Source: Punica granatum (Eukaryota > Streptophyta > Magnoliopsida > Myrtales > Lythraceae). From it: a DNA stretch of 64,000 bases. The notes below the pieces were generated by a model that worked only from the letters and a program-made list of their open reading frames with translations, was not told where the DNA came from and ran no database searches. The stretch lies in the NCBI RefSeq assembly GCF_007655135.1, contig NC_045128.1:35868811-35932810 (forward strand). Direction: 5' to 3'. This document shows positions 47,919 to 59,791 of this stretch, in pieces. Position 1 is the first letter of the stretch; every line of letters begins with the position of its first letter. The position numbers and the translations under genes are program-made.

Positions 47919-48480
47919 TGATGCGGCAGACGACCTGGCAAGTCGGTACTTGGAGAAAAATAGGTTCTGACAACCCTATCTCGAAGGAAACGGCCTCCAG
48001 AGCAAAACTCACAGCCTTTTAGCTGTGAAAAAACGAGATTTTGGCCGATTTCGATCGTTTAAGACCTCAAACGGGCAATTTTATATTAATTAGGGCTTTT
48101 TTTTTCTATTTTTGGAAATAATTTATCTTTAAGAATATTTTTAGAAAATAGTTAATTTTTTAGAATATTTTTAGGAAATAGTTTATCTTTAAGAATATTT
48201 TTAGTAAATAGTTTATCTTTAAGAATATTTTTATTTCTTTCGATATATTCTCGTTTTCTCTATTTAAACGATGTAAGCCCCAGGCAAAGGGGAGTTGAGT
48301 AGTCTTTTGTATCATCAACAAAATTCAGAGCTTTAGTGCTTTGTCCAATCTCGAATCGATTCGAGTTTGATGCCTATTTCCTGGTATTCGTAGAATCAAC
48401 ATGTATAGAAGGTTGTAGTTCCGGTATTCGCGCGCGAATCAACGGGTCTGTGACGGTTACTCGCGTTGTACGCTGCGTCA
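47919..48480 (+). repeat. LTR 2 of array
   Basis: 562 bp. It directly follows TAGGAGAA (polypurine-like) and precedes a primer-binding site. Confidence 0.9.
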
Positions 48481-48517
48481 GTTGGTATCAAAGCCTACGG
48501 TTGATCTTGGATCAACG

Positions 48518-49093
48518 ATGCTGCCCAGGAGGAGGGATCGTGTGGAAGATGTTCATGACCGTGAAAATCTGCGATATCTGGAGCAGAGGCTAGATCAGCT
48601 GGATCAAAGGATAGAGCAGAGGATGGATCGTATGATGGAGCAGTTCACACAGCAGATGGCTGCACTTTTGGAGAATCAGAATCGGAGAAACCCTAATCCG
48701 AATTCTGACCCTGATCGAGAGGAAATCGAGTATGATTCCAATTGTCAAGGGGACGCGACTTTGTTTTCCAAAGAGGATCCATCTGATGAAGCATTTTTTG
48801 TAGCGGGAGGCGATGGAGAGCCCAAGTTCGATGAGGAGGAGGAGACTGTGACAAGAATTGGGATTAGGGCAGCGGTGACGATAACTATATCTATCAAGGA
48901 ATTGCACGATCTTGGTGAATGTTTGCCGAATCTTGATAGTGGGAACCTTGACTGCACCCGCTCTGGACCACGTTCAGCTTTTGATAGCAATGTCGTTTAT
49001 CAGTTTGAGATAATGGAATATATTCTTGATTTTGACTTCGATGGGCATGGGGAAAATCATGCTGCTGATTTTATCTCTAGACTCCTAGGATGA
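48518..49093 (+). CDS. gag-like frame 2 of LTR array
   Basis: Starts MLPRRRDRVEDVHDRENLRY and includes QRIEQRMDRMMEQFTQQMAA. The acidic middle and the C-terminal NVVYQFEIMEYILDFDFDG are shared with the other two frames. It ends ADFISRLLG. Confidence 0.6.
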   Translation: MLPRRRDRVEDVHDRENLRYLEQRLDQLDQRIEQRMDRMMEQFTQQMAALLENQNRRNPNPNSDPDREEIEYDSNCQGDATLFSKEDPSDEAFFVAGGDGEPKFDEEEETVTRIGIRAAVTITISIKELHDLGECLPNLDSGNLDCTRSGPRSAFDSNVVYQFEIMEYILDFDFDGHGENHAADFISRLLG

Positions 49094-49127
49094 ATTCGAG
49101 GGCGAATTCTCTCCACCCATGGGAGAA

Positions 49128-49657
49128 TGATGCGGCAGACGACCTGACAAGTCGGTACCTTGAGAAAAATAGGTTCTGACAACCATATCTCGAAGGAAAC
49201 GGCCTCCAGAGCAAAACTCACAGCCTTTTAGCTGTGAAAAGACGAGATTTTGGCCGAATTCGATCGTTTAAGGCCTCAAACGGGCAATTTTATGTTAATT
49301 AGGGCTTTTTTTCTATTTTTGGAAATAATTTATCTTTAAAAATATTTTTAGAAAATAGTTTATTTTTAAGAATATTTTTAAGAAATAGTTTATCTTTAAG
49401 AATATTTTTATTTCTTTCGATATATTCTCGTTTTCTCTATTTAAACGATGTAAGCCCTAGGCAAAGGGGAGTTGAGTCGTCTTTTGGATTATCAATAAAA
49501 TTCAGAGTTTTCGTGCTTTATCCAATCTCGGATCGATTCGAATTTGATGCCTATTTCCTGGTATTCGTAGAATCAACAGGTATAGAATGTCGTAATTCCG
49601 GTATTCGTGCGCGAATCAACGAGTCTGTGACGGTTACTCGCGTTGTACGCTGCGTCA
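49128..49657 (+). repeat. LTR 3 of array
   Basis: 530 bp. About 30 bp shorter, because one TTTAAGAATATTTTTAG-type repeat unit is missing. Confidence 0.9.
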
Positions 49658-49691
49658 GTTGGTATCAAAGCCTACGGTTGATCTTGGATCA

Positions 49692-50300
49692 ATGATGCCG
49701 CCCAGGAGGAGGGATCGTGTGGAAGATGTTCATGACCGTGAAAATCTGCGATATCTGGAGCAGAGGCTAGATCAGTTGGATCAAAGGATGGAGCAGAGGA
49801 TGGATCGTATGATGGAGCAGTTCACACAGCAGATGGCTGCACTTTTGGAGAATCAGAATCGGAGAAACCCTAATCCGAATTCTAACCCTGATCGAGAAGA
49901 AATCGAGTATGATTCCAATTCTGAAAGGGACGCGACTTTGTTTTCTGAAGAGGATCCATCCGATGAAGCATTTTTTGTAGCCGGAGGCGATGGAGAGCCC
50001 AAGTTCGACGAGGAGGAGGAGACTGTGACAGGAATTGGGATTGGGGCAGCGGTGACGATAACTATATCTATCAAGGAATTGCACGATCTTGGTGAATGTT
50101 TGCTGAATCTTGATAGTGGGAACCTTGACTGCACCCGCTCTGGACCACGTTTAGCTTTTGATAGCAATGTCGTTTATCAGTTTGAGATAATGGAATATAT
50201 TCTTGATTTTGACTTCGATGGGCATGGGGAAAATCATGCTGCTGATTTTATCTCTAGACTCCTAGGGCGAATTCTCTCAACCCATGGGAGAATGATGTGA
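49692..50300 (+). CDS. gag-like frame 3 of LTR array
   Basis: The same gag fragment (MMPPRRRDRVEDVHDREN...). It ends a few codons inside LTR 4. All three copies stay open, although each carries its own substitutions. Confidence 0.6.
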   Translation: MMPPRRRDRVEDVHDRENLRYLEQRLDQLDQRMEQRMDRMMEQFTQQMAALLENQNRRNPNPNSNPDREEIEYDSNSERDATLFSEEDPSDEAFFVAGGDGEPKFDEEEETVTGIGIGAAVTITISIKELHDLGECLLNLDSGNLDCTRSGPRLAFDSNVVYQFEIMEYILDFDFDGHGENHAADFISRLLGRILSTHGRMM

Positions 50301-50852
50301 CAAACGACCTGGTAAGTCAGTACCTGGAGAAAAATAGATTTTGACAATCCTATCTCGAAGGAAACGGCCTCCAGAGCAAAACTCACAGCCTTTGGCTGTG
50401 AAAAGACGAGATTTGGACCGAATTCGATCGTTTAAGGCCTCAAACGGGCAATTTTATATTAATTAGGGATTTTTTTTTCTATTTTTGGAAATAATTTATC
50501 TTTAAGAATATTTTTAGAAAATAGTTTATTTTTAAGAATATTTTTAGGAAATAGTTTATTTTTAAGAATATTTTTAGGTAATAGTTTATCTTTAAGAATA
50601 TTTTTATTTCTTTCGATATATTCTCGTTTTCTCTACTTAAACGATGTAAGCCCTAAGCAAAGGAGAGTTGAGTCGTCTTTTGGATTATCAATAAAATTCA
50701 GAGTTTTCGTGCTTTGTCCAATCTCGGATCGATTCGAGTTTGATGCCTATTTCTTGGTATTCGTAGAATCAACAGGTATAGAAGGTCGTAGTTTCGGTAT
50801 TCGTGCGCGAATCAACGGGTCTGTGACGGTTACTCGTGTTGTAGCTGCGTCA
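50293..50852 (+). repeat. LTR 4 of array
   Basis: 560 bp. The start is altered (TGATGTGACAAACG), with more substitutions than the inner LTRs. It ends GTAGCTGCGTCA and is followed by the ACAAC duplication. Confidence 0.88.
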
Positions 50853-50857
50853 ACAAC

Positions 50858-51827
50858 TCTAGGAAATTATTGATATATTTATGAGACTTACGAATATGCG
50901 TCGATAAGATAACGACTCGATAGTAATCCTTCTATTGACGCATTGTTGAAGGACTCTTTTAAATTGCAAATGGAATAATGGAAATCCATCGTCATTGATC
51001 TGACAATCTACTGTGGGAAAGGCAACCTGCAATCCAACATGAAATGCTTCAGGTTTAATGCTTTCGACCTTGTCGAGAAAAAGTAAACCAAGAAGATAAA
51101 AAAAAGAAAATGTCGTCCTCATCATCAGATGACGACGACATTTTTTTAAAATTTAAGTCCGAAGAAAAATCCTTCATGTGTATATATGTACGAGAAGACT
51201 ATGCAAACAGTGAAAAGCTAAGCTTTGTCAGGTAAAATTTCAGTGGACTATATGTTTTGTAGGGAAATTCTAGTACGAAATTATACTATCGTGACATCAC
51301 ACTTCTCACCATCGGACGTCACAATATCCTGCGGGCCCCCGACACATTCAATGGGGGGAATTGCGTGCCACAGACACAATGTCAATCTAAACTTTTGTAA
51401 TAACCAAAATTCTTTCCCAACATATATATTCAACATATATATACATAAGAATATGCTATATATTGTAACCCTAGAAACCCCACTAGAGATGTTAACTAGA
51501 AGTTCACAAGGAACAGTCATATTACAACGTCTTAATTGTAATAAATAAATTGTAAAAGTAAGAGTTAAATTTAGCCCAAACATATAAGAGATTGAATCTA
51601 CTTCTAACTTAAAAGTACAAGTTGATAGGTGGTGATATCCAAATCCATAAAATCTACAGGTTATAATCTTCTTGGCTAGTGTGAGAATTTGCTTTTTCTT
51701 CACCTCTAATCAACTGTGCTATATATTCATATCTAGTAAGAAAACAGGTGCAGGAATAAATTTTAAGAGAGATTATGAAGATGTTCAAGAGGGACGCACG
51801 CATACATCAATCGTCCCAAGAAAACAA
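50858..51827. other. Spacer of unit 3, right part
   Basis: Continues unit-1 counterpart 15833-16825. Noncoding. Confidence 0.6.
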
Positions 51828-52096
51828 TTAATTAGAGCAAACTAACCCCAGCTTGAGAGATGTATCAAAGTTGTTATTGGAATAAGCTGACGAGTGATCA
51901 TAATCTCCTGACAAATGGTTATTTCGAGGAACTCTCTTTGCTTCCTGCATTTGCACCATCTGTAAAATATATATAACCCTTTCTTCTTGGCGCATAATAG
52001 AAAAAAGCCACAAAACTGGAGGAGCCTATAATAAAAACAGCAAATCGAAAAGAATATATGCAGTATCTAGCTTCTTGTCAAGATGGATGTGTGTGC

Positions 52097-52135
<39 letters not shown>

Positions 52136-55100
52136 CGATTTAACCATTGAATAAATTTTCTTTTCTAATACCATTTTTAGCTGCTTGTTCTCTTCTAGAA
52201 GCTGTGCTCCCTGCATAATTTCAACGGCCGAAATCAACGGTAAAAATAAATAAAATTAGGATAACACGAATTATATGACTTCAAATACGTGATACATATT
52301 CGTTTATTTATAGAAAAGAAAACATTTGAAGTATGACAATGAAATTCTAAAAGAATTGCGTATATTACGAACTTAGTTAAGGTTACCGACATTTGATTGC
52401 CTAATGGAGAGCTTAATTAATTACATAACAAACCTTTTTTTTTAGGGCACTGATCTCGTTCATGATCCTTCCGGCCTGTGTGCGACAAGAAACGCAGTCA
52501 TCGTCCCACATGTTAGAAAAAGATATTTAGTAACAAACTGCTACAGACATCAGTGCATTAATTAATCTTTACAAAAAAAATAGCAGGCTAAGTAATGAGG
52601 CCTCGAACGAGAAAAAGGGAAGAAAATAGGGATGCTGATGATAAAATGTACATACGTATACCTTGGTTTCTGAAACACCGAGCAGACCGGCTTCGAGTGA
52701 CTTCTCAAGTTGATTTAGTTGATCAAGATTCAATTCATGTAGATCTTCCCCCCTCAAGTACCTGTCCTTCCCGACCCCATATAAATGAATTTTCACTGGT
52801 TCACTTCACGGTGAAAAAGGCTAAACTACTAGCTTATAATAAAGTAAGGAACGATTACGTATTTTCATGCGTCTATATATATATATACTTGATTCGTGGA
52901 CCGATTGTCTCCAGTAATGACAACAAATGCAACCTTCAAACAACAGATATTCGAAAACAGTATATATACCTTAGCTCGCGAGCCCTATCGGTGAGATCCT
53001 TCCTTAAGGCACATTGGATATCATCTACCTGCATTAAGACAACGCCACTCCAGCAACTGAGACCTTGTATTCAGATATTAAACCTTATTTTTTTGTACTG
53101 TGTACTAAAACAAGAATTACTGAAAATTTGAATCCGGAACTCGTAATTGTGCACATAAGCTGATCGAATGGAGACCGGCACATTATAGGTTCAGAATTTT
53201 TTCGTCCAAACTAAGTGGAGACCGGCACAGTATAGGTTCAGAATTTTTTTGTCCAAAGTAATCTCATGAGGGTTCCAAAGCTTTGGTGGCTAGCTCAGAA
53301 GAGCTATGACATTAACCTTTGCATCATTGGAACCAGCTTTTGAGAAGTTCTTCACTGCTACATGAAGATTATTCTTTCAGTATGTAATACTAGAGGGGAA
53401 TTTCTAAACGTCTGTCTTGCATAAGAGGAGAAGACACAGATTGTAGTTTATGGTATTTCGATTTTAGTCAGTAGGTCATTTCCAGTGACGCTTGAAAGAA
53501 ATTCTGTAAAACACACTACATGCATAGTCCAACATGTTGGTTTAACCACACAACCTTTCATTAATATGAGACCTGTATTGGACTGTGAAAATCCACTTAC
53601 ACTAGACTATCAATCGGATCTTGGTAACCAGATCAGAATTTTCACGGAAAATTTTCATGCTGCAGTAAGTGAGAAGAGAAGAGTGAAGCAATCCTAATTA
53701 ATTTAATTTACCCGTTGCTGAGCAGAGGGGTTGAGGCTTTTCTCCGATTGCAGATTGATATGCCTCTCGATTACCTGTTCAATACTAGGACAATAAAAAT
53801 GGAAGAATGGCTCAGCCCTCAAGTCGAGTTATTTATCGATATCAGAGCTAACAAGAAGAGAAACATTTGTATCGTAATTTTAAATATATTTTGGGTTACT
53901 TTCCACCGGCCGAAACCTCTTGAGAAATCGATCGATAAAAGAAATTTTGACAAGATATACACTGGTTTCACAATCACATATAAATATGAATACAAATGAA
54001 TGCTGGAAGTACAAAAAATGAAATTTCAGAAAGATAGATATCTGTATACGCATGTTATATATGAAATATTATCAACTACAACCATATAATGCAAACTTTG
54101 TGCGTGATAAGACTTTTCATAATAGTTAACAATGGTTGTATATACATGATATACTACATCTAAGGTATATATTTCTAAGATTTCCCCCCTACATATGAAT
54201 AATTTGAACATAATCTGAAAAATGCATGATTTATGCACATATGGGAAGCGTACAAGCCTGTTTACTTTTAGAAAACTAACTTTCACTTTTCTTCTCCTTT
54301 TCTAAATTTATTTCTCCATTGAAAAATATAAAAATATGTTTATTAATGTTAAAGTTAGAAAATCGTAATTCATAGTAAATCAATCACTAATTTAGTATTG
54401 GGGCTCAAATCTTGTGAAAATAAATGATGATTGATAAAGAAGAAAGGGAAGTCATAAAAAGTTAGAAAAGAAGAGAATTGCCTAATGAAAAATTGGAGAA
54501 ATACAAAAAGAGTTTTCTAATCTCCACAAATTTGAATAGTGGAACAGAAAATTTTCTTAGAAAAATCATTTCAATTCTATGTAAGTAGACATATTTTTTG
54601 TAGTCATCTACTTTTTTGAAGATTTTCTCGGAAAATTGAAAATTCTCCGAAAGTAAACATGCATAAGCAGGCTGGACTCCCAAATATTGTACTAACTGTG
54701 TGATTATCTATGAAAATCCAGATGAACAACTCATTATGTGCATATCGACGACACATCTCATCATTTGAGATCATTGATTAAGAATAGCACAAGCTTCTAA
54801 ATATTACATTACAAAGTACATTAGCAGGAACGAGTTTTCCGGTTGATTACTTGGGTGATAAATTAATTAGAACAAAGAGAACTAGAGAAGATATGCAAGA
54901 GAATTTTTGAGAAATTAAAATCAGCAGTTTTTAAGGATCTAACTTCACCAAAACCCAGAGATTCTTCAGTACATATGGGAGGCAGTCTTGATCATTGATT
55001 TGTTCATTCAGTACTTTGATACATAGCTTTAACAAAATATGTATATATATGTATTAACAATTCTTTTTTCCCCTCGACCGGTCCTCTATGTCTCAGACTC

Positions 55101-55463
55101 TTCGGAATAAGATCTGTGAATTCGTATATACAAAATACTATGAGTACCTTCCTCAAAAAAAAAAAAAAGAAAAAAAGAAAGAAGCCTTAGCAAAAGATTG
55201 CCTAATTACACTATATAATACAATTTTAAGTAGCTAGCTAGGGGAGAGAATTAGTGATATGGCAAAAATTAATTTAAATACCTAGAGCTGGAGAACTCGA
55301 AGAGCTTGCCGGTGGAAGAGAAGATGATGAGGGCGATCTCGGCATCGCAGAGGGTAGAGAGCTGGTGAGCTTTCTTGATGAGCCCTCTTCTCCTCTTTGT
55401 GAAGGTCACTTGCCTCGCGCTCAGGTTTTCTATCTTCTTTATCTCTATTCTCTTCCTTGTCAT
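51828..55463 (-). CDS. SVP/AGL24-like MADS-box factor, copy B
   Basis: Exons 55463-55282, 53784-53712, 53028-52970, 52761-52662, 52475-52434, 52210-52172 and 51959-51828 have exactly the same sizes as copy A and join in phase to 208 residues. Differences from A are scattered substitutions: [17 protein letters not shown] at the start, [12 protein letters not shown] in the I region, [11 protein letters not shown] and GLLGVSETK in the K box, KQLKM in exon 6, and [10 protein letters not shown] and [13 protein letters not shown] in the tail. The MADS box and the C-terminal DTSLKLGL signature are preserved, and all splice sites have GT/AG. That points to a gene still under coding constraint, probably a second functional factor able to dimerise with other MADS proteins. 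Intron 2 carries a 47-bp tandem duplication (53169-53262). The upstream 21-bp-repeat arm lies about 1.1 kb 5' of the ATG, as in copy A. Confidence 0.9.
52102..52132. repeat. (TA)n microsatellite in MADS B intron
   Basis: Homologous to 17101-17129 but longer. Confidence 0.85.
53169..53262 (-). repeat. 47-bp tandem duplication in MADS B intron
   Basis: TGGAGACCGGCACATTATAG and the following bases occur twice in tandem (53169-53215 and 53216-53262), with minor differences. Copy A has the segment once, near 18170. Confidence 0.85.
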
Positions 55464-56544
55464 CCTTCCGTTTCTTCCTCAACCTATAACATAACATCAT
55501 AAAACATTATCCTATCAGAGCAAAATATAAAAAAAATTTCGAAATGGTAGTTAGGCATTGGTAAATATTGATGGCCGTTGTCAATTGATTAAATCCCAAT
55601 ATAAGAAAAACTCATCTTTTAGACCCATGTAATTTCTGCATGATGGTGATGAATGGCTGCTAGTTAAAAAATGTAGATCTATATACGTATGAGGGCAGAT
55701 ATGATCGCGAGTGAGTAAATCTCATAAACCTAGAAAATAATCGCAGGACATTTTTTATTCATATAAAGACCAAATGAACTCCCTACAAGATGCTCATGAG
55801 TAGAAAATATTGCCAAGAATACTGGAAGACATAAGAGTCACAAAATCTGACCAGTCACAAACATTTACACACACCGAAAGCTAAAATATTCAAAAGAAGA
55901 AAAGAAAGGAATTCTATAAATATAAAAGGAGAACAATGGAAGAAGCACACAAGATTCAGATTACAGGAAAGAAACGACAAGTGCCGATGTATCCAGAGAA
56001 AATTATGAAACAAACCAAAGAACCCTAGATAGCTAGCTTGACTTATATGCTGACAGACGAGACGAAGAAGAAGAAGAAGAACTTTATGAGGGGAAAAGCA
56101 GGGAATGGAGCCAATGGATCATAGGCCAAGCTTAGCTGATCAAGAAGAGGAGGAGGAAGAAGAAGAAGAGGATAAAGTTATGTGAGATACCAAAGAAGAG
56201 GAGTCAATCACAGCTTCATGACTCAGAGCAAGTTGCAGAGGGTGGGGGAGGACATATACATTGTGGCCACACTTCAGTTCATATCAAATTAATTATAAAT
56301 TTATTTAAATTATTACCTTGTTATAAATTTCTTTCTCCTCCTCAGCTTGTTCGTTGCAGCTTGCTGCTTATATAGAGAGATTTCTGCACTGCCAGCCACA
56401 GAGAACAACCTTTGCTCTTGTTAAAAGAAAGGAAATAAAAAGGCAGAGAGACAGGTAAGGACAGAGACAGAGAGAATGAACCAATAGAAAGAAAGAGGGG
56501 ATTCCTTTTATGCCCCAACCAGAAACCCTCTCTCCTGTTATTTG
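55464..56544 (-). promoter_or_regulatory. Probable leader and promoter region of MADS B
   Basis: Counterpart of 20336-21649, with the same CT-rich tracts and a leader-exon-like segment near 56330-56560. Short frames here differ between copies and are not coding. Confidence 0.45.
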
Positions 56545-57105
56545 GGAGTAAACGATCAATTTCATCCCTAAACCCTAAAACCCGATCAATTTCATTCATG
56601 ACTTACGCGAGTTGCATCAATTGAATCCTTGAGAAAATTTTTACATCAATTCAGTCTCAAGTCACATCAATTTCATCCCAAGTCACATCAATATTGTCCC
56701 CGATCACATCGATTTAGTCAATAATCACCTTAATTTAGTCCTTAAGCACATTAATTTTGTCCTTGGTCATATTAATTTGATCTTTGATTACATCAATTTA
56801 GTCTCTCCGCTTGGTCACATCAATTCTGTTCTCACTTGGTCACATCATTTTAATCATTGTCAACATCAATTCTTTACATTAAAAAGGTCACTATGGCATC
56901 TCCCTCCTTTTTCCTACTCTTGTCTCCGAGCCGACTTTAGAGCATTTGTTCTCATTGCTCGGACCTCTAATTCTCATTTTCTTGGCGGCTATAGAAAACT
57001 TATACACAGTACTACTACTTAAGATCAAGTTTTGAGGCAAAAAGCAAATAAATAAGTTAAAAAAATGTTATTAAAATTTGATTTTCACTCACAATGCAGA
57101 AAATT
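56545..57105 (+). repeat. 21-bp tandem-repeat arm, unit 3
   Basis: The same arm as 21650-22185: degenerate TCACATCAATTTAGTC... units (about 56640-56850), then the segment with CTCCGAGCCGACTTTAGAGC near 56925. Only one arm is present. Confidence 0.75.
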
Positions 57106-57386
57106 AATATGAGCGTGCACGAAAATTCATATATTTTTTCTTGATAAAATAAGGATTTGCACTGCCCATCAAAATATCAATATCAGGCTTTTCCGTACGG
57201 GGGGAGACATGCCAACATTTAATGGGGCCACAAGATGTAATGGCGACACAAATGTCACTCTCATCGTACCCGCTTTGCCTAGTTCCCTGGCCCCTTACCT
57301 TATCTCATTTTCTACTCCATTAACTATTCCCACGGGATACACATTCTCACCCTCATGAAAAAACCAAAACCAAACAATAAATAAAT

Positions 57387-57813
57387 GAGTAAATTATACT
57401 GGTGGTCCAAAAAGTTTTAATAATATATCAGGTTGGTCCAAAAATTTTTTTTTGCTACTTGATAATATAAAATGTTTCAAAGTTGTAACATGATAGTACA
57501 AACCGTCATATCGCTATTGACGCCGTCAAGCCGACAATGATGGTACAAAACCGGTTTTTGTGGGACGTTACATGATGGTGCAAAATGTCTTGAAGTTGTA
57601 ACTTAATAGTACAAAATGTTTTACGTAAGTTACACGACGGTGTAAAATTTACAGTCTTGTAAAGGACGGCTTGATGGCGTCAATGGCGAGATGACGGTTT
57701 GTACTATCATGTTACAACTTTAAAATATTTTGTACCATCAAGTAGCAAAAAAAACTTTTTGGACCAACCTGATACATTATTAAAACTTTTTGGATCACCA
57801 GTGTAATTAACCC
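57387..57813. mobile_element. MITE with clear inverted ends, unit 3 only
   Basis: Terminal inverted repeats are GAGTAAATTATACTGG and the complement of CCAGTGTAATTAACCC, extended inward over about 80 bp (GGTTGGTCC, TTTTTTTGCTACTTGA). Flanked by TAAATAAA at 57378-57385 and 57814-57821, an 8-bp target duplication with one extra T on the left. Unit 1 (near 22485) and unit 2 (near 31835) carry the unoccupied site. The TSD size points to hAT or Mutator relatives. Confidence 0.88.
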
Positions 57814-57821
57814 TAAATAAA

Positions 57822-58765
57822 ATTGAAAGCTATGAATATAAGCCATAAATATTGCATTTGGTAACAAAATTAAGTTTGATTTAATTTAATTTAGTTTGAT
57901 TTGAGAAGATGAAGACAAGAATAGTTGTGAAAAGTTTGGGAGAGAATTTGAACTATTATGAGAAAAAGTACATTTTGTAAACAAATATAGCAAAAATCTC
58001 TTAACAATGGCGATCATTCTTGTATAGGTTACTAGAAAATCACAATAATTGTGGCTATTTTAACTATTATGGGTTCCTATTGATTTCGCCCGCAACTGTT
58101 CAATATATTATATATTTATATCTAAAATTGACTAATATCTATGTGGTTAGTCATAACCATCAAATCTAAAATGTTATATGATTTATGTATTTCTTATCCA
58201 GTAGTCCCCCTTATATATTGGCTTGATTAGTTCTAAGTACCCATTAGCGCAAAATTAATTAAACGCGTGCACGACATTATCCAACTTGCGCTTTGATACC
58301 GGATAGAAACTTTAGAAAGAAGAGATTCATGGAAACACTCGCAACCACACACATAATTAGTGCAAAGGGTGCTTTTATTTATATAGACTACAATTACATA
58401 CATCGAATAAAAGAATAACCTCTACTAATATACAAGATCTGAAAAGTATTGGAGATATATTGTAGTTTTTAAAATTATATCAAATTATATATATTATGAT
58501 ATCCTTGTTTTTCTCGTTTAATTGATGATTCACTCTTAAGCCTAGAAATCAGTAAAGTGCCCTAGAAGAATTGCACTCTCCGGTGGAAGCCAATGTAAAG
58601 TGTAATATATTTATGTGGGTAAATATATGTATAGATATATACACACACATACATTTCCTTTTTTGTTGCTGATATTAAAGGACATCAGGGCTCTCTACTT
58701 CTGAGGATAAGAAACCCTATCAGATTCCAGAATTACCCATCTCTAAGACCAAGTCAAATATCCCA
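57822..58765. other. Noncoding spacer of unit 3
   Basis: Counterpart of 22490-23407. It carries the empty copia site near 58135 and the empty SINE site near 58457. Confidence 0.6.
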
Positions 58766-58862
58766 TTAAGGCCCGGCAGCCTGGTGGTAAGACTTGGAAC
58801 AGTTATCTTGAACGTCCTGAGTTCGAGTCTCATCCCGTGCAATTAAAGTTTTTCTAAGATAA
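58766..58862 (+). mobile_element. tRNA-derived SINE head, copy 3
   Basis: GGCAGCCTGGTGGTAAGACT (A-box-like) and GAGTTCGAGTCTC (B box) are the best preserved of the three copies. Confidence 0.6.
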
Positions 58863-59791
58863 TGTTTAGAATGTTAATCCCACATTGAAAAAATGAATCA
58901 AAATTCATTAATTTATATGAGGCTTGGGACCAACACTTATCAATTTGAGATTTTAAAGGAAAATAAGTCTCAGTCCATATAAGCCCATTGGATTTTCAAT
59001 ATAGTATCAAAGTATGTTATATACTTCCGAACGCACGTATGTGAACTCACACCACGCCAGGTTTAACGTAGGTGTGTGTGGGTAGTTGAAAAATGCACTC
59101 GTGTTGGCTTGAGTGTGGTTAGACCCAGTTTCGAGACAGCCAAGAATGTGTATCATGTTAAGTCAGGCCCGAGTATGGAACTCGTGGTTAGTTTGATTTG
59201 TCCTCCCTTGCTTGAGTCCGGAAGACAATGAGCGCAGGTATGTAAGGGTACGTGGCAACATGAGAGTGAATGTTGAGAGTAACGAATGAGTTAATTCCAC
59301 ATAAAAAAAAATATAAGAGAATTACACAAGTTTATAAGGGATTGAATACCATAACAAATCAGCTCGAACTTTTGGGTTGAAGATTGGGCTAATCGATTAT
59401 AGGTCATGTGAATATTTTACATGGTATCAGAGCCTAGGTTACGCATATGCGTGCCCACGCGCGTATACGCACCTACACCACGTCAAGCCCAATATATCCA
59501 AGTGCAGCCAAGAGTACACCTTGTGTAAGTCCCATCACGCCCGAGCACGGAAGATGAAGCCTCGCTCAAGGTCAGTTGTTAAGGTTGGGTATTTAAGAGC
59601 ATTTGATAACGTGTAGGCAAAAATAAATCACACGTTGCACATGAGGGCAAGTGTTGATGATATTAATCTCACGTTGAAAAGATAAATCAAAATCTATTCG
59701 TTTATCTGAAACTTGGGTACTAGCTATTATCAGTTTCAGTTTTTAAGTGGAAACGTGCCCATGCCTGTATGAGCCCATTGGATTTTCAATA
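58863..59791 (+). mobile_element. TRIM-like short LTR element, unit 3
   Basis: LTR-like ends are at 58863-59001 and 59652-59791 (TGTTGATGATATTAATCTCA ... GGATTTTCAATA). TAGTATCAAAG follows the first as a degenerate primer-binding site, and ACATGGTATCAGAGCC lies near 59420 after the nested segment. Confidence 0.5.

Larger units (their letters stand above)
46734..50852 (+). mobile_element. Tandem array of a nonautonomous LTR retrotransposon (4 LTRs, 3 internal regions)
   Basis: LTRs are at 46734-47294, 47919-48480, 49128-49657 and 50293-50852; each begins TGATGCGGC or TGATGTGAC and ends TGCGTCA. Between them are three internal regions of about 625-650 bp. Each starts with a primer-binding site TTGGTATCAAAGCC, carries a gag-like frame and ends in GGGAGAA directly before the next LTR. 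A single target duplication ACAAC flanks the whole array (46729-46733, 50853-50857), so it arose from one insertion that expanded, most simply by unequal LTR-LTR recombination. There is no reverse transcriptase or integrase. Confidence 0.92.
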
